Source: Amphimedon queenslandica (Eukaryota; Porifera; Demospongiae; Haplosclerida; Niphatidae). Taken from it: a stretch of DNA of 53,152 nt. Where the stretch lies: NCBI RefSeq assembly GCF_000090795.2, contig NW_003546291.1:180583-233734 (forward strand). The letters run 5' to 3'. The notes below the pieces were generated by a model. The model was not told the DNA's origin. It was given only the letters and a program-made list of their open reading frames with translations, and made no database searches. Positions 40,317 through 52,000 of the stretch are shown one piece after another. Numbering within the stretch: position 1 is the first letter of the stretch; each line of letters begins with the position of its first letter. Position numbers and translations under genes: made by a program.

Positions 40317-41132
40317 ATGTCTGCAGACAATGGATTATTAGCTGCTGTGTATCAAGGCTCCAACGTTTTATGTGATAAGGAGCACAACTTGTCGTTAATG
40401 AAGGACCAAATAAAGAGGGCAAGCTCAGACAAAGTGAAACTCATCATCTTCCCAGAGCTCTTCACAACAGGGTACTGTCTACCCAAGGGGTCTGAGGATA
40501 TTGAGAGGCTGGCCGAGACCCAGAATGGTCCCAGTTTCCAAAAAATATCACAATGGGCAAGTGAGTATCAAATTGGTATCATTTATGGATACCCTGAAAA
40601 GGAAGACAAAGATGGTAGCGTTTATTATTATAATTCGGCTCAATTCATAGACAAGCAAGGCTCTTCGCTATCAAATTACCGTAAGCTTCATTTGTGGCCG
40701 TCGACAGACAAAGACTTCACCCCAGGGTCTCAGCTACCTGATGTAGTCTCGTATGAAGGAGTCAAGATTGCAATGATGATCTGCTATGATGCCGAGTTTC
40801 CAGAGCTAGTGAGAGCAATGGTGCTGAAAGGTTCCCAGCTAATAGTGGTACCAACAGCAGATACATACATCAGCACTGCTACTATAATGGTAAGGACCAG
40901 AGCTTTAGAGAATCACGTGTTCCTGGCATATGCTAATCACTGTGGCCGGGAGAGTCACATAAAGTATGCTGGGCTTAGCTCTTTTATTAATCCAGATGGG
41001 GATATCATTGTGTCTGCTGAAGACAAGGAGTCCCTGTTGAAAGCTGTTATTAATGTTGATCTCTGTACACCAAAAAGACCGTCTTATTTAGATAATAGGC
41101 GACCTGAACTCTACGCATCTATTGCCGTGTAA
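40317..41132 (+). CDS. Carbon-nitrogen hydrolase (nitrilase-superfamily amidase), intronless
   Basis: Predicted cytosolic C-N hydrolase acting on an amide or carbamoyl substrate; the exact substrate cannot be read from sequence. 271 aa from MSADNGLLAA, the normal length for the superfamily. The catalytic triad is complete: E47 in IIFPELFTTGYC, K123 in YRKLHLW, C156 in MMICYDAEFPELVRA. VVPTADTY, NHVFLAYANHCG and the GLSSFINPDGD segment are also typical. The CYDAEFPE context is nearer bacterial amidases (R-amidase/N-carbamoyl type) than animal NIT1/NIT2. An ATG at 40233 is in frame, but an acceptor-like TCTCTCTCAATAG lies between, so I place the start at 40317. It is divergent from PRR5. Confidence 0.88.
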   Translation: MSADNGLLAAVYQGSNVLCDKEHNLSLMKDQIKRASSDKVKLIIFPELFTTGYCLPKGSEDIERLAETQNGPSFQKISQWASEYQIGIIYGYPEKEDKDGSVYYYNSAQFIDKQGSSLSNYRKLHLWPSTDKDFTPGSQLPDVVSYEGVKIAMMICYDAEFPELVRAMVLKGSQLIVVPTADTYISTATIMVRTRALENHVFLAYANHCGRESHIKYAGLSSFINPDGDIIVSAEDKESLLKAVINVDLCTPKRPSYLDNRRPELYASIAV

Positions 41133-41448
41133 ATTGTGTTATAATAATAATACCAAAAGACTGCAATAGGTATCAAGAGTATAGGTACATTATTATTATT
41201 TATAATTATATTATTGAATATACAATAGATATATTAATGTCAAATTATGTGTATTATTTATTGTATTATTTTATTGTTAGTTAATTCTTCAAATAATTCA
41301 AGTATAATAGGAACTGCAGCCTGACAAAACACATTCTTTAAACACAACACAATTCCATTTACAGAATAACCACATCATGTTTCTAAAGCTAACAAAGCCA
41401 CAGTTTACATAAACACATCCTTTGTCAAAAGCTGACATCATTAAAAAG
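41133..41448. other. Intergenic between convergent amidase and ankyrin genes
   Basis: AT-rich, with minus-strand AATAAA signals at 41257-41262 and 41270-41275 serving the ankyrin gene. Nothing else seen. Confidence 0.6.
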
Positions 41449-44400
41449 TCATACCATATGAGGAGGTGGCGATTGGCTTGTAAAAACGCTGTAAATTTTC
41501 ATGCACTCCCACAGATCACTGTAGCACCTCCCAGTAGAACCTTTTGTTTTTCCTTTATTCATCCAATCCATCAAAACTGATTTTGCTCTTTCTGTATCAG
41601 ATTCTAAATCTTCAGATATATCCACTCCCAATATGACAGCCAATTGAGCACAATAAGGAGCAAATGCTTCAACAAGAGACTCAAAATCTTCATCAGAAAT
41701 AATTTTCTTATTCAAGGCAGGATCTAATAATTTTCTAACCAAATCATTTTTCATGATAAGTAAAGGTTCAAAGCCAGAAAGGTCTTCAATAGAACAGTCA
41801 AAAGCTTCTCTTAATTTATTTATATTTCGAATAATATCTTCAACAGAAATGGCAGCCAAAGAAGGCTCTTCATCAAGTGTCAAATTGTTCATACATGACG
41901 GATGAAGTAAGTAACGATGTGTTGGAATATCAGGGCAATACTTGTCCTTTAAACTATAAATTGCATTAATAAGAACTGATCGAGTTTTAGCTAGTGAGAG
42001 TAAGTTATTTTTGGTATCTTTTATGACTAATAATATTGCTTCTCCATGCAAATGAGTAAGTGTGACCTGAGTTGTCCTGTGAACACATTGGACAGTGCTG
42101 GAGGTTGACTCATAGCAACCATTTTGCTTATCACAGTAGACCAATGGTGGATCAGTACACATAATTGGTAGGACTGGAAGTAAATTACAGACAGGAGGAG
42201 GGAACTGATATGGTGGCTCACATTCTAAGAGCCAACCAAGTGATATTTCACCTTCTGATTGATCAGTAGTGACCAGAAATTCACGATCTGGTAAACATTT
42301 AGGAAGTAATGTAGGAAAGAAACACCAGGAAATAGGTACTTTAGCAGTATTTAGCTGTAATTTTTTCACTTGCTCAGTTTGCGATAAGTTAATACAAAAT
42401 CCCAAATATTGTATCACATTGATGAAGGTCAGTGGATCAAGAGCACATTTAGTACTACACTGAGAGATAATGTCTTCATCAGAAGTTATGCATAATGAAC
42501 TTGATGCTTTTATTTCTGAAATAACCTCATAGGTCTTCTGTAATGTCAAAATAGGGTCTAATATTACAATACTCTCACCAATATCTTTATCGTCCTTTAG
42601 GAACATCAAGTAGCCACTTTGACTAAGAGCAGTAAAACCTTCAGCCAGTTTCTCTATATCAGTAGGCAATGGAACATCCTCCACTATCATCTCACAAGAG
42701 ATCTCAGTCAGTGTGTGCCTTTCTAAACTACTATTACGAAAACAATGCAGCACAAAAGATCTGAGGGCAGTAGGAAAGAGTTCCAGTGGTCTATGTTCTT
42801 GCAATGCATTACAATTTATAGAAAGAAACTTTATCAGTCTAGCTGCATGTATAGGAGACAGTGACTCTACATCACATTGTAAGACTTGAGGTGATATCAC
42901 CAACTCATGATCAGGTAATGATAAAGAAAGACAAGAAGTTGATACTTCATCCAACAACTGTACATCAGTTTTAGAATCCACATTTATGATGACAGACAAT
43001 AATGGTCTGGCAGATTTATTAGCAGTATACGACAACAATGAGCTAATGAATTGTAGCCAATAATTGATGTATGAACCAATTTCTTCGAAAGTTTTATCTT
43101 CTATCATATCAAAGCATATCATGAATACTGGATGAGAGCAGTGAGCAACAGCATCACATAAAACACCATCAAAACTTATCACTTCTTCAGACACAGCATA
43201 CAACATCACATCACCAATATGATTGTTGTACCTTCTATAACTCAATGATACTGGTGCTGCAACTAATGGCATAGTACTTTCATCAAGACTGTTTAATTCA
43301 TTAAGTAATGCTTTTGAGCTACCAAGTAGAAATACTTTAGTCTGTGCATACAGAGGAATACAAGACTTCATAAAGCCACAATTACCAGGTGATACTTCAA
43401 TGAGTTGATCTGGATCAGCTCCTGCCATTACAAAACTGCAGAGGACATCTTTTGAAGTAATACCAGCTTTACTAGCTAACTGTAATGGTGTCAATCTGTT
43501 GTTATCTTTAACAGTTAATTGACCTTTGTCCTTTGTCAATAAATACTTTAGAGTATCAGTATGACCTTTTGAACTAGCTAAGTGTAATGGTAATTCCCCA
43601 TTGAGGGTTGATTCTAATAAATCACATAAAATTTCTTCAACTAGAAACTTAACCACATCAGTTCTTCCTTTGGATGCAGCCCAATGAAGACAAGTAAAAC
43701 TATTATCTCCAGCTCTTTTCCTTGGATTACAAATTCCACCTAATACTAGGTATTTTACAATTTCCAAGTGACCTTGTTCAGCTGCTTGGTCCAGTGGAGA
43801 TCCACCTGGTAAATAATATAGCTTACTCTTAAACTCAGCAAAACGTGGATGCTCTAATAAATCAATCAGTACTTCTAAGTGACCTCCTTGAGCTGCTGCA
43901 TGAAAACCTGTTGCACCACCTTTTGTCATTAGTGTTGGGTCAGATTTGTGTTCATCAATCAAATATCTTGCTATTTCTCCGTGACCATTCAGTATAGCCA
44001 TATGCAGTGGCAGAGCTCCTTGATTATTCCTCGATTCTATTTCATGATTACAAGACTCAATTAAAAACTTTACAATGTTCATATGTCCATTTGAACAAGC
44101 TAAATGCAATGGGGACATCAGCTTATTTTTGGTAGCAGTAATAAGTGGACATTTTCTATCTTTAATGAGATATTGAGTAACCTCAAAATGACCAAACATA
44201 CAAGCTCTATGTAGTGGAGTAGTTCCTGTTTCTCCTTCTGATGACATTACATTTGGATCGCATTTCCTATCTTCAAGGTAATACTGAAGAACAGAAAGTG
44301 CATTACCCTCAGCAGCATAATGAATGGCTGAAAAGCCAATCTCATTCAGTTGCTCTGGATTATAATTTTTATTCTGTACAAGGTGAGTAATAATATCTAA

Positions 44401-45678
44401 CCAGTTTTTGAGAGAAGCAAAATCAATTACTCTTCTCCCTCCACTTGTACTAGTGCTTTCATCACACCCTTTATCAATCAATAGAAAACGAACAATATTT
44501 TTATGGCCGCTTTTGCATGCAACAATGAGGCCAGTCTCTCCAGAATTATCCAGTAGGTTTACATCTGCTTTTCCATCAGTACAAAGAAATTGTACCACTT
44601 CATGTCTATCTTTAAGACAAGCATAATGAAATGGAGTACGACCTGTAACATCCTGTACATTAGGACCACGTTTAATATCTTCACCATCACAAGGAGGTGT
44701 AGCATGCTCAAGTTGTAATAAATACCTCACAATGTCTAGCTTGCCCTCTTGAGCAGCACAAGCTAGTGGTGTAACTTTAGCTCCATCAGTAGCATAAGGA
44801 TCGACAAGTCTTTCTATTAGATACTGTACCATTGGGAGTGAGCCTGAAAAACAAGCACCATGAATAGCTTGACGGTTTGCTGCTACTTTTCCAGTGGCCC
44901 TTGCAGTGTGGGAAGGATCACAACCTAATTCTTCAACTAAATATTTCATGACTTCAACTTTTCCACATTCCCCTGCATAAAAGGCTGGGGTTTTACCTGA
45001 ATTATCTTCAGCATTTGGATCACAGTTATGTTCATTAATGAGATATTTTAGTAGTAATAAATGTCCATTGAGAGCAGCAAAATGAATGGGCTGTTGTCCC
45101 CCAGGACGATCTAACTCTTTATTAGCTCCAGAAGCTGATTGTGCACTCATTCGAACCTCAATCAAAAAATATTCAACGATATCTTTGTTTCCTTTCTTTG
45201 AAGCAATATGAAGACAATTTAACTTGTCATCCTTTGTGAATTGGTAAGGATCAAATCCTTTTAATAACAAGACTCTTATAATTTCAAGTCTTGATGCAGA
45301 AACTGCTACATGTAGTAATGAATGCCCTTCATTGTTCATAAGAGTGTCATCAGAAGGCAAAGTGAACTCCTCAATAAGATTAACATGTCCTTTAGCACAA
45401 GCTATGTGTAAAGGTGAGTTGCCATTTTTGTCTCTCTTATCTAGGAGAGTGTGATTAATATCTAGTAGATATCTTGAGGCTTCAACAAAGTTTTGTTCAA
45501 AAATGACATGAATATGATAGTATCCAGTAGAAGGATCTATCAAATCAGATTGACTTTTGTCTAGAATTCTTTTTAATGATATGAAATCTTTTCTCTCTGC
45601 AGCTTCTTTTAGTTGTGAAAATAGCGAAGGTAATTCAACTGAGATTCCATCACCTTCTACTTCCAAGCCTTCAGCCAT
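41449..45678 (-). CDS. Giant ankyrin protein with degenerate ROC, COR-like and Death-like domains, intronless
   Basis: 1,409 aa in a single exon; likely an intracellular signalling scaffold. About twenty ankyrin repeats run from residue 55 to 770 (NSPLHIACAKGHVNLIEEF, TPLHRACMFGHFEVTQYLI, QPIHFAALNGHLLLLKYLI). Near residue 779 KVFLLGSSKALLNEL aligns with a ROC GTPase P-loop (KVxLxGxxxxGKTxLxN) but lacks GKT/S. Then HPVFMICFDMI, YINYWLQFISSLLS and LLSVIINVDSKTD mirror ROC strands and the THxD motif without its key residues. A COR-like region follows (about 950-1290). The end (about 1325-1395; CAQLAVILGVDISED, AKSVLMDWMNKGKTKGST, LWECMKIY) fits a Death domain. Domain names past the ankyrins are my inference. 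An acceptor-like TTTTTCAG upstream suggests a 5' UTR intron. Confidence 0.85.
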   Translation of the reverse strand: MAEGLEVEGDGISVELPSLFSQLKEAAERKDFISLKRILDKSQSDLIDPSTGYYHIHVIFEQNFVEASRYLLDINHTLLDKRDKNGNSPLHIACAKGHVNLIEEFTLPSDDTLMNNEGHSLLHVAVSASRLEIIRVLLLKGFDPYQFTKDDKLNCLHIASKKGNKDIVEYFLIEVRMSAQSASGANKELDRPGGQQPIHFAALNGHLLLLKYLINEHNCDPNAEDNSGKTPAFYAGECGKVEVMKYLVEELGCDPSHTARATGKVAANRQAIHGACFSGSLPMVQYLIERLVDPYATDGAKVTPLACAAQEGKLDIVRYLLQLEHATPPCDGEDIKRGPNVQDVTGRTPFHYACLKDRHEVVQFLCTDGKADVNLLDNSGETGLIVACKSGHKNIVRFLLIDKGCDESTSTSGGRRVIDFASLKNWLDIITHLVQNKNYNPEQLNEIGFSAIHYAAEGNALSVLQYYLEDRKCDPNVMSSEGETGTTPLHRACMFGHFEVTQYLIKDRKCPLITATKNKLMSPLHLACSNGHMNIVKFLIESCNHEIESRNNQGALPLHMAILNGHGEIARYLIDEHKSDPTLMTKGGATGFHAAAQGGHLEVLIDLLEHPRFAEFKSKLYYLPGGSPLDQAAEQGHLEIVKYLVLGGICNPRKRAGDNSFTCLHWAASKGRTDVVKFLVEEILCDLLESTLNGELPLHLASSKGHTDTLKYLLTKDKGQLTVKDNNRLTPLQLASKAGITSKDVLCSFVMAGADPDQLIEVSPGNCGFMKSCIPLYAQTKVFLLGSSKALLNELNSLDESTMPLVAAPVSLSYRRYNNHIGDVMLYAVSEEVISFDGVLCDAVAHCSHPVFMICFDMIEDKTFEEIGSYINYWLQFISSLLSYTANKSARPLLSVIINVDSKTDVQLLDEVSTSCLSLSLPDHELVISPQVLQCDVESLSPIHAARLIKFLSINCNALQEHRPLELFPTALRSFVLHCFRNSSLERHTLTEISCEMIVEDVPLPTDIEKLAEGFTALSQSGYLMFLKDDKDIGESIVILDPILTLQKTYEVISEIKASSSLCITSDEDIISQCSTKCALDPLTFINVIQYLGFCINLSQTEQVKKLQLNTAKVPISWCFFPTLLPKCLPDREFLVTTDQSEGEISLGWLLECEPPYQFPPPVCNLLPVLPIMCTDPPLVYCDKQNGCYESTSSTVQCVHRTTQVTLTHLHGEAILLVIKDTKNNLLSLAKTRSVLINAIYSLKDKYCPDIPTHRYLLHPSCMNNLTLDEEPSLAAISVEDIIRNINKLREAFDCSIEDLSGFEPLLIMKNDLVRKLLDPALNKKIISDEDFESLVEAFAPYCAQLAVILGVDISEDLESDTERAKSVLMDWMNKGKTKGSTGRCYSDLWECMKIYSVFTSQSPPPHMV

Positions 45679-46060
45679 GACTTAAAGCTTTCTTCTCAAT
45701 CTAGTACAATAAGAAGGATAACTGAAAAAGAAACTTCAGTGAAACTAACCATCTGCTGGATTAAACAAGATTAAAAGTGACTGAGTCAGCGCCAGCGGCC
45801 TCCTTTAAAGTTAACTCTCTTCGCTTCAGAATCACAACTCCACCCGCTTTCTTACAAAATTTTTACACAACAAGTATAATTACAGAATTCATAAATGCGT
45901 GGGAGTACAGTTTGTGGTTAGTGAATTGCGTTTATTTGTAATCTCAAACAAGTTGAACAACATTTAACTTGGTTAATTTAAAGTATCAATTGAAGATAAT
46001 AATCACAGCTAACATTATTTTTAATAAAGCAGAAGATTAAAAAAACAACAAAACAACTAA
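45679..46060. other. Intergenic between ankyrin gene and AP-1 mu
   Basis: Contains the ankyrin-gene 5' flank, with a possible 5' UTR intron (AGATG|GTTAGT to TTTTTCAG). No ORF, repeat or structured element recognised. Confidence 0.5.
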
Positions 46061-49000
46061 CTAATGAGTCCTAAGCTGATAGTCTAGGAGAAAAAAGAAA
46101 AAAAATAAACAAAAACAAATAAAAAGTCATACCTCCATTTTGAGTAATGTAGCGAACCCAAGGAAGGGCCTGGTAACCACTTTTCTCAATAATCTTCAAA
46201 TATCGGACCTAAACCACACATAATATACAGTAAAACTCAGTATATCTCAGTAAACTCTACCTACCTGTATGCCTGAAGTTGTAAAGTAAGGGATCTCAAA
46301 CTTGACGGAGATTGGTGGCCGTCCTTCTCCTTCCTCTGTAATAATAAAGTGAGAGTCAATATAAATACCTCATGTGACTATGATGTGACTAACCTGACTG
46401 TACACTGGGGAGACCAAAATGAGCTCTCAATACATATTCCTTCCCACCCTGAGAGAGAAGAGAGAGGAGAGGGACAAAGGGAGAAAGAAGAGAAAGGGTG
46501 ACATTAATGGAGGATAAAGGGAAAGAAATAAAAGGTAGAGGGGAAGAGGAAAGACAGGATACAAGGAGGAATAGAAGGGGAAAAGACTCACGGGGAAAGA
46601 CTTGATCTTCCACGATAGTGCATTCTTCTCTGGAGCATAAGTAGCAGTACCAGCAGTACACTAACACATTAGGTGATATATCACGTGAATGATGAGCATG
46701 GTACTTACCCTATGCCTAGGAGTATCAGCATCAGCTGGTACTGGGATTAATATCTCAACGTCATTTGCAGTGGATCTCCTTTTAAACTGACCTTTTGCCT
46801 TATTTTGGAATAAAAGAGGTCAAAAATAAAGAAGCCAGGTCATGTGAATGATGTGATTATAGTGAGTCAGAGTGATACACTATCTACTACATTGTATTAC
46901 TAAAACTAGATTGATTAATAATTATTTTGATAGCCATAACGATAGCAATAACCTTTCTATTTCAAGAGAAAGTTTAGGGAAAAGTATACAGTTACATATA
47001 TGCATAACGCTATCAATGAATCAGTTCTCAGAAATTACCTTTAATAAAAAAACAATAACAATAAATTGTTCCCTTAGACTTTACTTGACTAAAAAATGTA
47101 CCAGAACACATGTACTACACCACATTTACTATATCACTACACAAGCATATAACCAGATTTTTAAAATCTACCCGTGACGCACATTGTGCACAATTAGCCA
47201 CAATATACAATTTTTTGCCTTTTAAAGAAAAAATGGATGTGTTTACATTATAGCTGATAACAAAAAACAATATGTCAGTATTAATATAATAATATACACA
47301 AACGAAACTACACAAAGCATGAATGAATATACCCAAATAAGGCAATTATATGACCATACACTGTACCGACCTTAATCAAATACTCCACTCTGCTGTGGGA
47401 GTGTCTCTCAATCACAGACTCTACCCATATCAGCGGCTTCACTTGAGTGTTCAAACGATACGACATCAACTCAAACTCTCCGTCGGGTGGGACAAATGAA
47501 ATCGTTCGGTCGTTTTCAAAACGTGAGAGCCTCACACACTGATGGAACTTGACATCTTCAAGCTCAACAGCTTTAGAGCGAGTACCTAATAAGAATAGAG
47601 GAACTCATGATTTTACAAAATTAAAAAAACAAGTACTAGTACTCAATAATCTAAGGGCTTTAAACACAACCAGCAGGATGTTATAGCTGACTTAATAGAG
47701 TTATATGGTTAGTATGCAACTACTATAGACTTAGATCAGGGCTCCATCAGTCCTATTGTTGGAACAATGCATAGTCTGTCTATGAATAATATTACAATAG
47801 ATGTAAAAGATCTAATCAATAGAACATAGCCATAGAAGCCATACATTTTATACAAACTGGTGGTAAATGTATGTACATGTACAAATACAATGTTGAAGTT
47901 CTGTCAACTTCTGTGGCTACTTTTATTTTTGAAGTTTAAATTTCTGAGTCTATCATTATCAAAACTGTATTGGCTGCTGACTGTCACTACCAGGGAGTAT
48001 GAAGAACATGATTGAATCATTGAGAAGGTCACCACATTACATTGTGTATCTTATGTACAAACCACAGACATATCATATTGCAACCTCAGTATATCTTGAT
48101 GTGGGAAGAAACACAAAAGGGTTTTTACTGTGTGGTTATACCCACAATCCAAAATCAATGAAACATTTCCAAATACTGTACTTACATACAGTACATGTTC
48201 TACCCAGTCAGTGAATATTAAAACTCCCAAAATTCCAAGAAAATATTACTCATAAATCCACTGAGGGATTTACTAATGAACATATGAAGGAAATCACTAC
48301 ATAGAGAATACACTAGAAGCATATCAAATAATCCCAGTAAATCCCCACCAATGATTATGTAATAGAATAATAATAATAGTAATGTAATTCATTATTATTA
48401 ACTTACGTCCTGTGTTCTCAAATAGTATCTTATCATTGAGGCCCAGTCTCAGTTCAGGCATTCCAGTGAGGTGGACATTCATTTTGACGCTACCAACAAT
48501 CTCACTCTGTAGTACTTGAGCATTAGCACTGACCTTTAAAGGGGAATTAAAGCAAATAAACTTGTACCACTCTCTTTCTCTCCTTCTTCCCCCTTTCCCT
48601 CTACTTTCCCCTTCTTTTCCTTTCTCCTTCAATGTTCTCCTTTCATCCCTCTATCTCCCCTCCTTCCTCTCTCTCCCCCTCTTTCTTCCCTCTGCCCCCC
48701 TCTCTCTCTCCCTCCTCTTACCAGGAGGTTAACACTTTCAATGACATCCAGGAACACTTCATTCTTCCTATACTTGATGCCTTGCTTCCTCCATGAGACA
48801 GCATTAGTAACTGCGTCAGGTACGCTCGGAGTTATTTGCAACTTATGACTCTCTTGAGTTATGTATCTGTAGATAAAATTAATAAAATACAGTAAATTAC
48901 AATAGTTAATTCATTTTTAAGGTAGCATACATGTACATGTCGGTAAATTATGTACAGTAAATGTACAGTATGTACCAACAATTCTTATATCAGTGACAAG

Positions 49001-52000
49001 CAACATGACTTCATGTACATGTACATGCATGTTATGACAGATGGTAGTGATATCTCCAGTAGATATAATATCTTAAATTTGTTTTCCCACTGGTAACACT
49101 GATTTTACAATATAATGTAACAGCTGTTAACCACAAATATCAATATTAGGCTGACCTCAGTTTGCGAAACTGGCACTAGAAATATAAAGTTTATATAAAC
49201 CCACTGAAAGATCAATCAATTTCAAAGACCAAACTTGTATAATCACAGATAATTTCATAGACATCAATCAGTGAGGTAGATATAGCTAAGGCATATTGGC
49301 ACGGTACATGCACATGTATGTAAGGTGTGGTCAATTATTACAACTGTTTATTATTATAACAAATAAATATTGTAATAGTTAATTCAATATTAAGGCAGAT
49401 TTACAATATTAGGCTAGTCCTGATGTTACGTCGATGCAGGAGTTGAATTTGGTTCAACTCTAGCGTAAAGCATGCGTGAAAAGGTCAAATCACTCACGCT
49501 TTTGATTAAAAATTGACGGCACGTTGGCCTAGTGTCATATTGTAAATCAGCCTCTAAGATACATGTATGTGTAGGACTGTAGGTACATGGACACCTTATC
49601 AGTGAACAACTGAGAAACGACACATATACTTGTAGATGTACATATGTTATATGTAGGAGGACAGCTAGTTTTCTCTACTTTTTACATGTACATCTCCAGT
49701 GAATACACTATACCCAGTTCAGTTTGAGATGGCACAGGCACCACCCTTATAACTTTTTTATTACTAATGCTAGCAAGCTGAAACTTAGTATACATGTAGT
49801 TGCATAACCGGTTCTTCCAAAAATCTGTACCAATTTTTGAGTCTCTAGGTACTCTGGAAGATTCTAAATGAGTTCTTCCGCTCTAGTTCAAAGGGAGCCG
49901 CCATGATGAATCATTACGTTCACGCTACATCACACTCGTGAATATCATTTGCATCTCATTATTATTTTAACAAAATTAATGTTTTTTATCACATAAAATA
50001 AAAGCAAACAGATAAGGTCCTCTAGAGAAGCAGGTAGTCAACTAGCAGTCTATACTACTCGGAAACAATTGTTATGTCTGTCTACAGCCTTCTTGATCAC
50101 TGCTATTCTTCATCATCCTCACAGTATGTTGCTATTTTCCGTATCTGGGGTCCTTATGAGCTTTATGACAAAGAAAAGTTCCAGTCAGTGATGACTAAAG
50201 GTATAAGTATCCAAAACAAGGATAAAACAGACAATAAAAGGTCTTAGAGGTGAAGAAACGCTCAACAAAAGAATTTGCTCGCACTCTGCCATCATTTTGG
50301 GTATGGCTAGGAATGACGTTTTGTGATGCAAACATTGATTTTACTTCCTGCGGTAACTCAACTCGAACAGACTATACACATCTTAAAATTGTACTCCTAG
50401 TCCCACAAGAATAGTAAATCAAAGTCCAAGCAGCACCTGGCTAAATGAATTACAAAACCCCAAGTATCAGATCAATCTCTGATCTCACGTTCAGTACATG
50501 CAGCTGGCAACAGGTACAAATATCAGCTGAGATTCAAAGGATAGCTTATCCTTGCATCAAAATGATCAAATAAACATGACAAGCAGTGACAGACACCACA
50601 CATGCACTAACAGACACAACACAGAAAGGATGACAATAGCTTGAAGGTATCAATAAGGTGTTGTCAATGAGAAGGCATGGTCAATAAGGTGTGGTCAAAT
50701 GAAAACTGCTAATATTATTTTTTAAAATCATTAATATTGTATTAGTTAAAATCTTTGAATTATAATACACTTCACTTGTGCTTTTCCAGAAAATCATAAA
50801 ATCACTAGTGGCTACATTCTTAAGTTAGTTGGTTAATTAATACTGTATAACGGGTTTTTTTTGAGGATAACAAATTTCACGAATTTCTTTATGATTTGCG
50901 AAATTAAATTCCTTGAAAATCAATTTAATACGGCACAAGATGGCAGAATAGTGGAAATTCGCAAAAATTAATTTCGCAAACTTCCGGATACAGGTCATTC
51001 GCAAAATTTATTATCCTCGAAAAAAACCCGCTATACGGTAATCTTTTATTCTACTATACAAGTACATGTAACTTACTCTTTGAGTATTTTGCTTTCAGTA
51101 GTTTGAGGGTATCCATAGTCCATGAGTTCATCCATTAGTTCATAAATAATCACAAAATTGTCCCTTATGCTCTCCTCCTCCATTTCCTTGAAATATTCTT
51201 GAAAAACCTTTAAGAAGATAACATAAAACCATGAGCTGCAGTATATTATTTTGCTATTTTAGTTTTTTAAAATGCTCACACATGTAGCTTTAAAAATACT
51301 TGTCGGAATCAGCTCAAACTTTCTACATAGCATAAGGACATTAACACGTACCAAAAAAATGTAATAAAAATTCAGGGTGATTATGGAGCCAATTCTCAGA
51401 AAAAACCATGGGCTATAGCCTATAGCTTTTGCTTCTTTTAAAAAATGCTCATAACTCCAAAGTTATTAGTCAAAAAAAAAGCTCAAGCTTTCTACATAGC
51501 ATACGAACATCAATATGCATTTTAATAAGTAATAAGAATTGGGGGCAATTTTGAAGCTATTTCTTGGAAAAACCATGGGCTATAGTCTTTGCTTTAGTTT
51601 AAAAATTAGCTTTTTAAAAATGCTCATAACTCAAAAATTATGAGCTCAAAATTTCTACATAGCATAAGGGCATCAATATGCATCAGAAAATAAAAAAACT
51701 GAAGGTGAGCATTAATAAGTGCTGTAGGGCACCTTTATTCAAGGGCTATAAATTTTGTGGATTTTGCAATGAATGCAATCTTTTTAAAGATTTGCAAAAA
51801 TTACTTCCACAAAATCAAATCATTACGGTACAAGATGGCAGAGGGTATAAATTCACAAAAATTAAATCCGCAAAATAGATTTTTAGGCCAATAAGCGAAA
51901 TTTACAGCCCTAAAAAAAGGTGCCCTATGGTAACATGTAAAAACCCTTTCCCTATCCTTCCTCCCCTTACCTCTATAATACGATGCAGAAAAGAGAATAT

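Larger units (their letters stand above)
48867..51076. other. Largest AP-1 mu intron: contents
   Basis: 2.2 kb holding TACATG patches, a GGCTGGTTTACAATAT-group MITE (49392-49553), a TACCGTATAGCGG-group MITE (50841-51040) and a 60-codon coding-like stretch on the plus strand at 50074-50246. The rest is unrecognised. Confidence 0.6.

Noticed and set aside
46389..46667. 92-codon minus-strand ORF
   Set aside because: Joins two AP-1 mu exons through a pyrimidine-rich intron; only 46394-46448 and 46592-46660 are coding.
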